NCBI RefSeq assembly: GCF_017307495.1 | Contig: NZ_JAFKHE010000013.1 | Span: forward strand, 1-64,000 | Direction: 5' to 3' | Length of the DNA: 64,000 nucleotides | Origin: Devosia sp. | GTDB lineage: Bacteria; Pseudomonadota; Alphaproteobacteria; Rhizobiales; Devosiaceae | In this document: piece after piece, positions 17,098-25,845 of the stretch | Numbering within the stretch: position 1 is the stretch's first letter | Layout: every line of letters begins with the position of its first letter | Notes under the pieces: model-generated | Database searches by the model: none | The model's input: only the letters and a program-made list of their open reading frames with translations | Told to the model about the DNA's origin: nothing | Made by a program: the position numbers and the translations under genes

Positions 17098-18069
17098 ATG
17101 CGGGCAGCGGTATATCGTCGGTTTGGCGGACCTGAAGTGGTGCAGGTCGAGGATGTGCCAAAGCCGGTGCCCAAGGCCGGCGAGGTGCTGATCCGCGTCG
17201 TCGCCTCGACCGTATCGGTCGCCGACCACCGCATGCGGGCCAAGGACGTCCCGGGCGGGCTGGGGCTGCTGGTCTCGGCCGTGGTTGGCATCTTCAAGCC
17301 GCGCCGCCGCATCCTCGGCATGGACTTCGCCGGCACCGTCGAGGCGGTGGGCGAGGGCGTGACCCGGTTCAAGCCGGGCGACGACGTCGTCGGCCTCACT
17401 GGCGCGGCCTTCGGCGGGCATGCCGAATACGTGGTGCTGCCGCAGACGGCGGCAATGGTCGCAAAGCCCGATGGACTGGGGTTCGAGGATGCCCTGGCGC
17501 TGGTGTTCGGCGGCCATACGGTTTCGGAATGCGTGCGCAAATGTCCGATCCGGCCGGGCGACGAGGTGCTGGTCAACGGCGCCTCCGGCGCGGTCGGCAC
17601 CACCGCGATCCAGGCTGCCAAGGCGGCCGGGGCCGTGGTGACGGCCGTCACCAGCGCCGGTAATGCCGAGCTGGTCCGCTCGCTCGGCGCCGACCATGTC
17701 ATCGACTACGCGCGCGAGGATTTCGCCGCCGGCGACAGGCAGTACGACATCATCTTCGAATGCGTCGGCAACGCTCCCTTCGAGCGCGTCGGGCGCGTGC
17801 TGAAGCCGGGTGGGGCGCTGCTGCTGGTGGTCCTCGATCTCAAGGGCCTGCTCGGCGCCGGCCGCAACAGCCGCCGCTCCGGCAAGCGCGTCATCCCGAT
17901 CAGCTTCACCGCGAGGCCCGAAGACGTGCGCTTTGCCTTCGACCTGGCGGTGAAGGGGGCCATGCGGCCGGTGATCGACCGGACCTATGCGCTCGACCAG
18001 ATCGTGGAGGCGCACCGCTATGTCGATACGGGGCGGAAGCGTGGCACGGTGATCCTGCGGGTCGTATGA
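17098..18069 (+). CDS. NAD(P)-dependent alcohol dehydrogenase / quinone oxidoreductase
   Basis: Medium-chain dehydrogenase/reductase of 323 residues without the structural zinc lobe. GroES-like N-terminal domain with LGMDFAGTVEAVGEGV and GDDVVGL, followed by a Rossmann domain with NGASGAVGTTAIQAAKAAGA, where the GXGXXG equivalent binds NAD(P)H. Probably reduces quinones or alpha,beta-unsaturated carbonyls. ATG 17098 is chosen because AGAGGG lies seven bases upstream; an in-frame ATG at 17092 is too close to that site. Confidence 0.87.
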   Translation: MRAAVYRRFGGPEVVQVEDVPKPVPKAGEVLIRVVASTVSVADHRMRAKDVPGGLGLLVSAVVGIFKPRRRILGMDFAGTVEAVGEGVTRFKPGDDVVGLTGAAFGGHAEYVVLPQTAAMVAKPDGLGFEDALALVFGGHTVSECVRKCPIRPGDEVLVNGASGAVGTTAIQAAKAAGAVVTAVTSAGNAELVRSLGADHVIDYAREDFAAGDRQYDIIFECVGNAPFERVGRVLKPGGALLLVVLDLKGLLGAGRNSRRSGKRVIPISFTARPEDVRFAFDLAVKGAMRPVIDRTYALDQIVEAHRYVDTGRKRGTVILRVV

Positions 18070-18189
18070 CGCACCGGCTGCGGTCGGATCGATACAACTC
18101 GACTGATCCCGGATTGAGCCGAGTCATTGCCCGATTTGGGTCGTTTTCGGGACAGATTTTCCACACGCTTGTTAAGCATAGTCGCCGGC

Positions 18190-19125
18190 ATGAACGGGGC
18201 ATTCGACAGGTTCAGGCGCATCGCAGGGCGTGCGCATCCGGCCTTGATTAGTGACGTGTTGGGAGGTTTCGCGCTGCCGGCTCTCGCGGCAGCCGGCACG
18301 CTCGGCGTGGTTGGCGTACTGTTCGGCCTGCAGTGCGGCGGCATCGACCGTTGCTTCGTATCGTCCGCGCCTGCCGCCGTCGCCACCATGGCCCCCTCCG
18401 CGCCTGCCGCAGCGGCGGCGGAGCCGCGCCTTGTGCCCGACGCGGGTGTGGTCGTCGCCGAGCCGGCTCCGGTCGTCGAGCCCCCGGGCGGGGTGGCGGA
18501 GACGCAGTTGCGGCGGATCGACGACATGATCGGCAGCAGCTTCGCCGCGATCCGCGCCGATGATGCGGGCTGGCTATCGGGCGCGCACAGCGCCAGGACC
18601 GAGCCGGTCGTGGCGGCCGTGGCTGACAGTGTAGGCCCGATCCGGGCCGTCGCCGCCGCTGGCAAGCCCAGGACCACGTCCGCTCCTGCGCCGACCAGTG
18701 CCCAGGGCGAGGCGGCGGTTGCGGCCATCGACGCCCTCGAACAGCCGGTGCGGCCCGTGCCGCGGCCCGAGCCGCTCACCGTTACCGCCTTTGCCGAGAC
18801 TCCGTCGGATACGCCGCAGGAGGTCACCGCGGCCGCAAAGAAGCAGCTCGCCCAGGTCGCGGCCAGAACGCCGGTCGCGACAGCGCAAGCCAGGCCTGCC
18901 GAACCGGCCGGGGCCGCCAAGGTGGCCGATACTGCCAGCGGCGACACCCGCACCGTCGCCGGATCCGGCGTCAATGTCCGTTCCGGCCCCGGCAAATCCA
19001 GCGGCAAGCTGTTCGCGCTGGCCGGCGGCGAGAAGGTCAAGGTCGGTGAGGACCAGCACGGCTGGCTCAAGATCACCGACGACCAGGGCCGCACCGGCTG
19101 GGTCTACAAGACCTATCTGGACTAG
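18190..19125 (+). CDS. Membrane-anchored SH3-domain protein
   Basis: Protein of 311 residues. One N-terminal membrane segment (about 20-42, FALPALAAAGTLGVVGVLFG) is followed by a long Ala/Pro/Val-rich, probably disordered region (50-250). A C-terminal bacterial SH3 domain (about 255-311) contains VNVRSGPGKSSGKLFALAGGEKV and ends GRTGWVYKTYLD. Extracytoplasmic SH3b domains bind peptidoglycan, so it is likely a periplasmic wall-associated factor. The ATG at 18190 is used; an upstream TTG would extend it. Confidence 0.75.
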   Translation: MNGAFDRFRRIAGRAHPALISDVLGGFALPALAAAGTLGVVGVLFGLQCGGIDRCFVSSAPAAVATMAPSAPAAAAAEPRLVPDAGVVVAEPAPVVEPPGGVAETQLRRIDDMIGSSFAAIRADDAGWLSGAHSARTEPVVAAVADSVGPIRAVAAAGKPRTTSAPAPTSAQGEAAVAAIDALEQPVRPVPRPEPLTVTAFAETPSDTPQEVTAAAKKQLAQVAARTPVATAQARPAEPAGAAKVADTASGDTRTVAGSGVNVRSGPGKSSGKLFALAGGEKVKVGEDQHGWLKITDDQGRTGWVYKTYLD

Positions 19126-19141
19126 TCCCTGCGGGCAGGCA

Positions 19142-19165
19142 GCGGGGGCCGATGCCTGCCCCCGC
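19142..19165. terminator. Hairpin between convergent SH3 and aqpZ genes
   Basis: GCGGGGGC (19142-19149) pairs exactly with GCCCCCGC (19158-19165) across an eight-base loop. It lies in the 43 bases between two convergent stop codons and is a good candidate for a shared terminator despite the lack of a T-run. Confidence 0.55.
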
Positions 19166-19168
19166 GGA

Positions 19169-19885
19169 CTACTCCACCTGTCCGATGCCGGCCGGACTTT
19201 CACCGGGCGACAGCACGTATTTCCAGATCGCCGCCCCGAGCGCGCCGCCGACCAGCGGCGCGACGATGAACAGCCAGACCTGGCCCATCGCCCCGTTCTG
19301 CGCAAAGACCGCTGCCGCGATCGAGCGGGCCGGGTTGACCGATGTATTGGTCACCGGGATCGAGATCAGGTGGATCAACGTCAGCGCGAGGCCGATCGCG
19401 ATGGGGGCGAAACCGGCCGGAACCGCCTTGGCAGTCGAGCCCAGGATGACGATCAGGAAGAAGGCGGTGAGCACGATCTCGGCCACCAGGGCCGCGAGCA
19501 TGCCGTAGCCGCCGGGCGAATTGGCGTCGAAGCCGTTGGAGGCAAAGCCGCCGGGGGTGTAGCCCGCGACGCCCGAGGCGATGACATACAGCACGGCCGC
19601 ACCGGCGATGCCGCCCACGACCTGCGCCACCCAGTAGGGCACCAGGTCCTTGTAGGCAAAGCGGCCGGCCAGCGCGAGCCCGAGCGACACGGCCGGGTTG
19701 AAATGCCCGCCCGAGATGCCGCCCACGGCATAGGCCATGGTCAGCACCGTGAGGCCGAAGGCCAGGGCCACGCCGACGAAGCCGATCCCGACGTCGGGAA
19801 AGCCGGCCGCGAGGATGGCGCTGCCGCAGCCGCCGAAGACCAACCAGAAGGTGCCGAAAGCTTCGGCCGAAAGTCGCCTGAACAT
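19169..19885 (-). CDS. aqpZ: Aquaporin Z
   Basis: Inner-membrane water channel of 238 residues with six transmembrane helices. The two pore motifs are intact: GGHFNPAVS (NPA at 63-65) and TSVNPARS (NPA at 184-186, with R187 of the selectivity filter). H175 in [12 protein letters not shown] is the second filter residue of orthodox water channels, which favours AqpZ over a glycerol facilitator. Monocistronic; convergent with the SH3 gene. Confidence 0.94.
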   Translation of the reverse strand: MFRRLSAEAFGTFWLVFGGCGSAILAAGFPDVGIGFVGVALAFGLTVLTMAYAVGGISGGHFNPAVSLGLALAGRFAYKDLVPYWVAQVVGGIAGAAVLYVIASGVAGYTPGGFASNGFDANSPGGYGMLAALVAEIVLTAFFLIVILGSTAKAVPAGFAPIAIGLALTLIHLISIPVTNTSVNPARSIAAAVFAQNGAMGQVWLFIVAPLVGGALGAAIWKYVLSPGESPAGIGQVE

Positions 19886-19999
19886 AACGCTGGCCCCTGT
19901 CCAAGGATGTTCCCACCCTCGACTGTTAGTCTGCGTCGCGTTGACCGTGAATTGGCGAGCCGCTGTTTTGCACCGTTGTCGCGCCGACCCGGACGCCTC

Positions 20000-20566
20000 T
20001 CAGCGCAGGCCGGCTTCTTCGAGCAGGCCCAGGCGCTTGGCGTCGTAATAGTAGCCGCGGGCGAAGAAGCGCACGGCGCTGTCCGAGTTGTAGCCGCCGA
20101 CCACATAGGCGCCGCGCAGGTACCTGACGCCGTACTTGAGGTTCGTCTCGGCATCGAGCAGGCCTTCGGCGCTGCCGCCGTAGCCCATCGAGCGGGCGGT
20201 GTCGTGGCGGATCTGCATCAGCCCCAGATAGGGTCCATGCCGCGCTGCCGGATTGAAGCCGCTCTCGCGCTGCACCACGCGGCGGACCAGGGACTCCGGT
20301 ACGTCGTAGATCATGGCGTACTTGGCGATCAGCCCGTCGACCGGTGTCGGCATGCGCGCCGGCGCCTCGGCGAAGGCCATGGGCTCGAACGGCTCGTCCG
20401 CCGCCTCGGGCCGGTCCTCGGGCACCGGCGCCGCCGCGGCGACGACGGCCGGCGCCGGCTTGAACGAGGGCAGGCCCGCCATCGAGCAGCCCGAAACGGC
20501 GAGCGCGATGGCCGGCACGACGAGCAGCAAGCGCATGGCAGCGATGGAGGCGGCAGCCCTGGACAT
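20000..20566 (-). CDS. Lipoprotein lytic transglycosylase
   Basis: SLT-domain murein transglycosylase of 188 residues that cleaves the MurNAc-GlcNAc bond. The signal peptide ends in the lipobox LAVSGC, with C27 the lipid-modified cysteine. The catalytic domain (about 78-185) has VVQRESGFNPAA with catalytic E101, then GLMQIRHDTARSMGY and NLKYGVRYLRG, all family hallmarks. The start at 20566 gives a correct lipoprotein signal. Divergent from the pseudouridine synthase gene. Confidence 0.9.
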   Translation of the reverse strand: MSRAAASIAAMRLLLVVPAIALAVSGCSMAGLPSFKPAPAVVAAAAPVPEDRPEAADEPFEPMAFAEAPARMPTPVDGLIAKYAMIYDVPESLVRRVVQRESGFNPAARHGPYLGLMQIRHDTARSMGYGGSAEGLLDAETNLKYGVRYLRGAYVVGGYNSDSAVRFFARGYYYDAKRLGLLEEAGLR

Positions 20567-20666
20567 GCCCGTCTCATAACAGAAGCCCGCGCAGGGGGGA
20601 ACCCGGCGGCGAGTGCCCGGCAACGGGCCCGTAACGCCGGGGTTCCGCTCGCCTTCCGCCCCTGCT

Positions 20667-21347
20667 ATGAGCCGCGCAATGCTCAACCCCATGCCCGCGA
20701 CCTTCGACTACCACCCGCCCACCGACCCGTGGCTGACCGTGGTGCATGCCGACGAGGACATCGTCGTGCTCGACAAGCCCTCGGGCCTGCTGTCGGTCGC
20801 CGGCAAGGACCCGGCGCTCGCCGATTGCCTCGAGGCCCGGGTCAAGCAGCGCTGGCCCACCGCCGCCATGGCGCACCGACTGGACAAGGACACCTCGGGG
20901 GTCCTCGTCATGTGCCTCAACAAGAAGGCGCTCGGCCATGTCGGCCAGGAGTTCGAGCAGCGCCGGGCGAAGAAGTCCTACGTGGCGCGCGTCTGGGGCG
21001 AGATCGAAGGCGACGCGGGGCGCATCGACCTGCCGCTCGCCACCGACTGGGAGCACAAGCCGCGCCAGCGCGTCGACTACGAGCGCGGCCGCCCCAGCGT
21101 CACCGACTGGGTGGTCGAGTCCCGCGCCGACGGCATCACCCGGGTCCGGCTATATCCGCTCACCGGCCGCACGCACCAGTTGCGCGTGCACATGATGGAG
21201 CTCGGGCATCCGATCCTGGGCGATCCGTTCTATGCCACCGGTGCGGCGCTCGCCGCCGCCGACCGGCTGCAGCTGCATGCCGAGGAGCTTGCCTTCAATC
21301 ACCCGCGCGGCCACTGGGTCAGCTTCCGCGTCCCGGCGCCGTTCTAG
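20667..21347 (+). CDS. rluA: RluA-family pseudouridine synthase
   Basis: Converts uridine to pseudouridine in rRNA and/or tRNA. The catalytic motif HRLDKDTSG places the nucleophilic aspartate near residue 73, and LYPLTGRTHQLRVHM and HPILGDPFY are the other conserved blocks. There is no S4 domain, and the 226-residue length matches E. coli RluA (219), which acts on 23S U746 and tRNA position 32; that specificity is inferred. Alternative in-frame starts are 20679 and 20691; none has a clear ribosome site. Confidence 0.87.
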   Translation: MSRAMLNPMPATFDYHPPTDPWLTVVHADEDIVVLDKPSGLLSVAGKDPALADCLEARVKQRWPTAAMAHRLDKDTSGVLVMCLNKKALGHVGQEFEQRRAKKSYVARVWGEIEGDAGRIDLPLATDWEHKPRQRVDYERGRPSVTDWVVESRADGITRVRLYPLTGRTHQLRVHMMELGHPILGDPFYATGAALAAADRLQLHAEELAFNHPRGHWVSFRVPAPF

Positions 21348-21525
21348 CAGCGGCGCCGGCGCCAGCTCGCGTGAAGACCCTGGTTCTCTGCCCCTGCCGT
21401 CACGAAATCGTCATGGGAAGGCCGGAATCCGGTCCGAAACGGGCCAAACCTGGCCTCTAGCGTCCTCCTTGCCCGACCGGCGCCTGCTGGTCGTGCGATC
21501 CGTCGCATCTGACCCGGAGAGACCG

Positions 21526-21972
21526 ATGAGCGAGCCTGAGGACCGGCAAGACGCCACCCCCGCCGTCGTAGCCCCCGCCATTTCGCCGGCCCGCGTTCCG
21601 GCGGACAGCGCCGATGTCGACGCCGTCGCTGCCGTGGAGGGCACCGCCGACGCGGCGCCAGATCGGCCGGCGGTCGCCGAGCCGCCCCGTGATGGCCGTG
21701 CTGATACGGTCGCCGTCGCAACTTACGCCGGCTACGGTCCCGCCGCCCCGGCGCACAGCGCGTCTCCCGTGCACGACGACGCTCCGCTGCTCGACGATGT
21801 GCTCGAGGCCGGCATCGCCTCGGTCTTTGCCGCCCTCCACGCCGCCGCCGGCGACGACGCGACCGATGCACCGGACGAATCCGACGGCCCGCTCGGCGAC
21901 GCCGAGGCGGTGGACGGCATCACCTTCCGGCTGTTGGGCGAACTCGACCGCCTCTGGCACCGCGCGGCCTGA
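21526..21972 (+). CDS. Hypothetical acidic, alanine-rich protein
   Basis: No recognised domain in 148 residues. The composition is dominated by Ala, Asp, Pro, Val and Glu. The first 90 residues look disordered, and residues 90-148 contain possible amphipathic helices (LLDDVLEAGIASVFAALHAAA; GITFRLLGELDRLWHRA). GGAGAG stands four bases before the ATG, supporting translation. Monocistronic, ending 80 bases before tRNA-Arg. Confidence 0.6.
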   Translation: MSEPEDRQDATPAVVAPAISPARVPADSADVDAVAAVEGTADAAPDRPAVAEPPRDGRADTVAVATYAGYGPAAPAHSASPVHDDAPLLDDVLEAGIASVFAALHAAAGDDATDAPDESDGPLGDAEAVDGITFRLLGELDRLWHRAA

Positions 21973-22052
21973 CCGGGCGCCTGCCGCGCCGGGCGACGGG
22001 GCGCAACCCGTCTTGCGCTCGCCGCCCCAATCGCCTATTGCCTTGCTCTGCT

Positions 22053-22129
<77 letters not shown>

Positions 22130-22137
22130 ATCTTTTC

Positions 22138-22173
22138 AAGGGGTTAGCCGTGTCTGGCTGGCCCCTTTTGCTT
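22138..22173 (+). terminator. Intrinsic terminator after tRNA-Arg
   Basis: AAGGGG (22138-22143) with CCCCTT (22162-22167), extended by AGCC/GGCT inside, followed by TTTTGCTTT. It begins nine bases after the tRNA end: a classical rho-independent terminator. Confidence 0.8.
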
Positions 22174-22274
22174 TGGCGGTGCCATTTGTCGCCAAGCACG
22201 GGGGGCTGGCATCATCGGCGAGCCGTGTCGAGCAAGGCGGAGCGAGGCGCGCGCCCGATGCGAGGCCCGCGAGA

Positions 22275-22988
22275 TCAGACCTGCGTGGCGAACAGGACGA
22301 GCCATTCCGGCATGACCTGGACCAGGCTGGCCTCGACGATGCGGTCCAGGCCGGTCAGGGCGAACAGGCCGACGATGACGAGCACGCCGCCGAAGATCAT
22401 CCTCCCGGCGCGGGCGGAGGTGCGGGTGGCGGCCTTCGATTGCCGCGTCAGCCGGCCAATCAGGAAGCCGGCCACCAGCAGTGACGCTGCCGAGCCGAGG
22501 GCGAAGATGCCCATGGTGAGCATGGCCAGCGGCAGGGTCCCGGTGCCCGCCGCCAGGAGCAGCGCCGCGCCGAGCGTCGGCCCGACGCACGGGCCCCAGA
22601 GCAGGGCCAGGAGGGCGCCGAGACCGGCTTGCCCGAGCAGTCCGGTGGCGGGAAGGCGCGCGGACAGCTGCTGCCCCACGGCGGCGACGGGAGCGAGTAG
22701 GCGCTCGCCGACCTCCGAGACGATCGGCACTGCGATGGCCAGGCCCAGTGCAATCATGACCGAGGCCGATACCCATCGCAGCACGGGATTGTCGCCAAGC
22801 TCGGCGCCGGCCGAAGCGATCAGGCCACCCACGATCCCGAAGGTCAGGGCGAGACCGATGGCCAGCGCGAACGGACCGCGGGCATCGCGGGCGCCGGCTC
22901 CGGCCACCAAGATGGGGGCCAGCGGGAGCACGCAGGGATTGAAGATGGTCAGCAAGCCGGCGAGGAAGGCCAGTCCAATGGCAAGCAT
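22275..22988 (-). CDS. ccdA: CcdA/DsbD-type transmembrane thiol reductant carrier
   Basis: Inner-membrane protein of 237 residues with about six helices that carries electrons from cytoplasmic thioredoxin to periplasmic thiol proteins. The two redox cysteines are in NPCVLP (C19) and GPCVGP (C134), the diagnostic CcdA positions. Its start lies two bases after the stop of the secreted thioredoxin-like gene, so the two form an operon and the thioredoxin is its probable electron acceptor. Confidence 0.9.
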   Translation of the reverse strand: MLAIGLAFLAGLLTIFNPCVLPLAPILVAGAGARDARGPFALAIGLALTFGIVGGLIASAGAELGDNPVLRWVSASVMIALGLAIAVPIVSEVGERLLAPVAAVGQQLSARLPATGLLGQAGLGALLALLWGPCVGPTLGAALLLAAGTGTLPLAMLTMGIFALGSAASLLVAGFLIGRLTRQSKAATRTSARAGRMIFGGVLVIVGLFALTGLDRIVEASLVQVMPEWLVLFATQV

Positions 22989-22990
22989 CG

Positions 22991-23380
22991 CTACTTGACG
23001 GCGTCGAGGACGTTCACCACCGATTGCGTGCTCGTGCCCCACGACATCCTGGCCACTTCCGCACCGCCGTCATAGGCGATCAGGGTGGAACGCGGCGTGC
23101 CGAGCGCCTTCACCACGTCCTTCTGCTTGTCGTAGTCGACGCGATAGAAGCTGATGCCGTCGTAGCCGGCATCGCTCGACAGCCGACCCAGGATCGCCTC
23201 CTGGGCGCGGCACTGCAGGCACCACGGGGCAAAGACATGGACGACCACCGGCCGTCCCGACGCGATCGCCTTCTGGACGGTGGCAGCGTCGTAGGCCTTG
23301 AACTCGAAGGCGTCGGCGGCGGGAACCGCGGCGAACGCCAGAACCACGCTCATCGCCAGTCCACGGAGCAGCTTCATCAT
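22991..23380 (-). CDS. Secreted thioredoxin-like protein
   Basis: Periplasmic thiol protein of 129 residues. The signal peptide MMKLLRGLAMSVVLAFAAVP is cleaved near ADA-24; the thioredoxin fold has the active site WCLQC (C54, C57) and the cis-Pro segment GTPRSTLIAY. It is likely kept reduced by the adjacent CcdA. The CLQC dipeptide resembles thioredoxins paired with DsbD-like carriers, suggesting a reductant for cytochrome c assembly or damaged periplasmic thiols. Confidence 0.88.
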   Translation of the reverse strand: MMKLLRGLAMSVVLAFAAVPAADAFEFKAYDAATVQKAIASGRPVVVHVFAPWCLQCRAQEAILGRLSSDAGYDGISFYRVDYDKQKDVVKALGTPRSTLIAYDGGAEVARMSWGTSTQSVVNVLDAVK

Positions 23381-23504
23381 CGGGGCACGTCCTGATCAAA
23401 GGTCTCTGCCATCAGATACGGGAACCGAGCGGACCGAGTTTCACCCCGAACGCGCAGGGATGGCGACGACGAGTGCGGCTGTGCTGCCACGAGCGGCGGC
23501 GCGC

Positions 23505-23936
23505 CTAGGCCGACGGCTTGCCGAGTATCGCCGCGGTCGAGGCGAGTTCGTCGAGCAGGGCCATCGTGGCTCGGGCCGAGCAGGTGAACGGGTCGAGTTC
23601 GGCCTTCTCGTGATACTTGAGCAGCAGGCTGGCATTGACCTTCCTGAGGTCCACCTGTCCCATGGTCCAGCTGCCGAACTTGCGCTGCGGAATCTCCTCG
23701 AACGCGAGCAGTCGCACATTGGTATGGCGCGGATCGGTGGCGATCCGGATGAACAGGTCGGAAACCTCGTCCCTGCCACCCTCCAGCACCTGGATGAAGA
23801 TGTCGCCGCTGACGCACAGGAAACCGGTGATGCCGGCCTCCGGATTGCGTTGGCGCGAGACATCGAGGATGGCTCCGAGCACGGGCTTGGTCAGGGGATC
23901 GACGGAACGACTGGCGTAGGCGCACCTTACGAGCAT
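23505..23936 (-). CDS. BLUF-domain blue-light sensor
   Basis: FAD-binding photoreceptor of 143 residues. The BLUF residues are present: Y7 (CAYASRS), N31 (RNPEAGITG), Q49 (IFIQVLEGG), W90 and M92 (FGSWTMG). Residues 95-143 form a short C-terminal helical cap without an output domain, so signal is passed to a separate partner. It follows folE by six bases in one operon, and stand-alone GGDEF and EAL genes lie just beyond; BLUF proteins often regulate EAL phosphodiesterases. Confidence 0.92.
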   Translation of the reverse strand: MLVRCAYASRSVDPLTKPVLGAILDVSRQRNPEAGITGFLCVSGDIFIQVLEGGRDEVSDLFIRIATDPRHTNVRLLAFEEIPQRKFGSWTMGQVDLRKVNASLLLKYHEKAELDPFTCSARATMALLDELASTAAILGKPSA

Positions 23937-23942
23937 GGCCGG

Positions 23943-24656
23943 CTACTCCTTGCTGATCAGCGAGAGAAATTCGCGCCGCAGGGTGGCATCCTTCAGGAAC
24001 GCCCCCCGCATGACGCTGTTGATCATCTTGGCCCCGGTGTCCTTGACCCCCCGCCAGTGCATGCAGAAGTGGTCGGCCTCCATGACCACGGCCAGACCAT
24101 TCGGCGTGACCTTTTCCATCAGCACGTCGGCCAGCTGACTGATCGCCTCCTCCTGGATCTGCGGGCGACCCATGATCCACTCGGCCAGCCTGGAATACTT
24201 GGACAGGCCGATCAGGTTCGAGTGTTCGTTGGGCAGAATGCCGACCCAGACCCGCCCCATGATCGGACACAGATGGTGGCTGCAGGCACTGCGGACGGTG
24301 ATCGGCCCGACGATCATCAGCTCGGCGAGGCTCTCGGCATTTGGAAATTCGGTGACTGGCGGCGCCGGTTCGTAGCGGCCCTTGAACACCTCGGTAAGGT
24401 ACATCTTGGCCACACGCCGCGCGGTCTGGTTGGTGTTGTGATCATTCTCGGTGTCGATCACCAGGCTTTCCAGCACCGCCTCCATCTTGCCCGCGACCTC
24501 CTCGAGCAGCGCGTCGATCTCGCCCGGCTCGATGAACTCGGAGATGTTGTCGTTGGCATTGAAGCGCCGCGAGGCCGACCGGATCCGTGCCCGGATCCTG
24601 TCCGAGATCACCGTCGCCGAGGTCTCGTCGCCATCCTGGCGTGAGTAGGTAGTCAT
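23943..24656 (-). CDS. folE: GTP cyclohydrolase I
   Basis: Converts GTP to 7,8-dihydroneopterin triphosphate, the first step to folate and other pterins. The 237-residue protein has the zinc/catalytic block SACSHHLCPIMG (C125, H128) and a later cysteine in ADHFCMHWRG. The first 35 residues are a variable extension. The start MTTYSRQDG at 24656 is used; the frame extends upstream without homology. It shares an operon with the BLUF sensor, so pterin supply may be tied to light sensing. Whether another folE exists elsewhere cannot be seen. Confidence 0.93.
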   Translation of the reverse strand: MTTYSRQDGDETSATVISDRIRARIRSASRRFNANDNISEFIEPGEIDALLEEVAGKMEAVLESLVIDTENDHNTNQTARRVAKMYLTEVFKGRYEPAPPVTEFPNAESLAELMIVGPITVRSACSHHLCPIMGRVWVGILPNEHSNLIGLSKYSRLAEWIMGRPQIQEEAISQLADVLMEKVTPNGLAVVMEADHFCMHWRGVKDTGAKMINSVMRGAFLKDATLRREFLSLISKE

Positions 24657-24767
24657 GGCCAAGCGCCTGCCCTGTCTGTGTCGCCACATCATTGACGCCT
24701 GCCCGTCGCCGGCGCAACTCACAGTTCGCGCCGCACCGATCGGGATCGACCGTCCGGGCTGGCTCGT

Positions 24768-25730
24768 TCAGGCCGCCACGCGATTTCTGCCCAGGTTCTT
24801 CGCATCATAGAGCGCCGCGTCGGCCCGCTGAATGAGATCGCCTGGCGTGGTGTCGGTCGGTTCGATCTCGGCGGCGCCGATGCTTGCCGTGACGCCGACT
24901 TCCCCATCGGCGAGGGGCAGTCGTATCGCGGCAACGGCCCTGCGCACCCTCTCGGCCAGCTGCAGGGCGCCGGCCAGGCCCGTATCCGGCAGGAAGACGC
25001 AGAATTCCTCGCCTCCGAACCGTCCCAGCGTGTCGGCGGGCCTCAGTTCCGAACGAATCGCCGCAACGAGTCGAACCAGGACCTCGTCGCCGATCGCGTG
25101 CCCCCATTCGTCGTTGATGGTCTTGAAGTTGTCCGCGTCGATCATGAGGCAGGCCAACGGGTTGCCCTGGCCCTGCGCCAGCGCCAGGTCGCGGGCCGCG
25201 GAGGCCAGGAAGGGTATTCTGCGCAGGGCGCCGGTCAGCCCGTCGCGGGTTGCGAGCAGTCGCAACTCCAGCTGCTCCATGGTCAGGTTTGCCAGGTCAC
25301 CCAGGATATCGAGCTCCCGCTGCTCGATGTCGCGAGGCCTCGTGTCGATCCCGCACAGTGCTCCCAACGGCGTGCCGTCCGCGGCCCGGAGCGGAACGCC
25401 GACATAGAAGCGAATGTCGGGCCGGCCCCTGACCAGGGGGTTGAAAGCAAAGCGGGGGTCAAGAACGGCGTCGCGCACGACCATGGGTTCCTGGCCCAGC
25501 ATGGCGTGCGCGCAGAACGACTGCTCTCTTGGCGTCTCGGCAAGGTTCAGTCCGTGTTCGGACTTGAACCACTGACGGTCGCGATCCACCAGCGTGACGG
25601 CCGCAATCGGCACGTTCAGCACCGCCGTGACCAGCCGCGTGATGCGGTCGAAAGCGTCCTCTCGCGGGGTGTCCAGCAGATTGTACTGCTGCAGCTTCCG
25701 GAGGCGCAGCGCTTCCTCGTCGGTGCCCAT
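24768..25730 (-). CDS. GAF-GGDEF diguanylate cyclase
   Basis: Makes c-di-GMP from two GTP. N-terminal GAF domain (about 20-155; DRDRQWFKSEHGL, CAHAML) of the redox/small-ligand type, then a GGDEF domain (about 160-318) with the active site GGEEF at 239-243 in RFGGEEFCVFLP. An inhibitory I-site RPAD (230-233) stands exactly five residues before it, so product inhibition is expected. Stand-alone gene close to an EAL phosphodiesterase on the same strand; the two could set local c-di-GMP together. Confidence 0.92.
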   Translation of the reverse strand: MGTDEEALRLRKLQQYNLLDTPREDAFDRITRLVTAVLNVPIAAVTLVDRDRQWFKSEHGLNLAETPREQSFCAHAMLGQEPMVVRDAVLDPRFAFNPLVRGRPDIRFYVGVPLRAADGTPLGALCGIDTRPRDIEQRELDILGDLANLTMEQLELRLLATRDGLTGALRRIPFLASAARDLALAQGQGNPLACLMIDADNFKTINDEWGHAIGDEVLVRLVAAIRSELRPADTLGRFGGEEFCVFLPDTGLAGALQLAERVRRAVAAIRLPLADGEVGVTASIGAAEIEPTDTTPGDLIQRADAALYDAKNLGRNRVAA

Positions 25731-25845
25731 CGGTCGTTGCCCCCAGCCAGATGCGAGTGATGATCCCTAGCTAGCGCCGGGGCAGCTAATTGATCCTGAA
25801 CATCAGGTCGGATTTCTGCGTGCAAAGCGGCGGGAAGCCCGCGGG

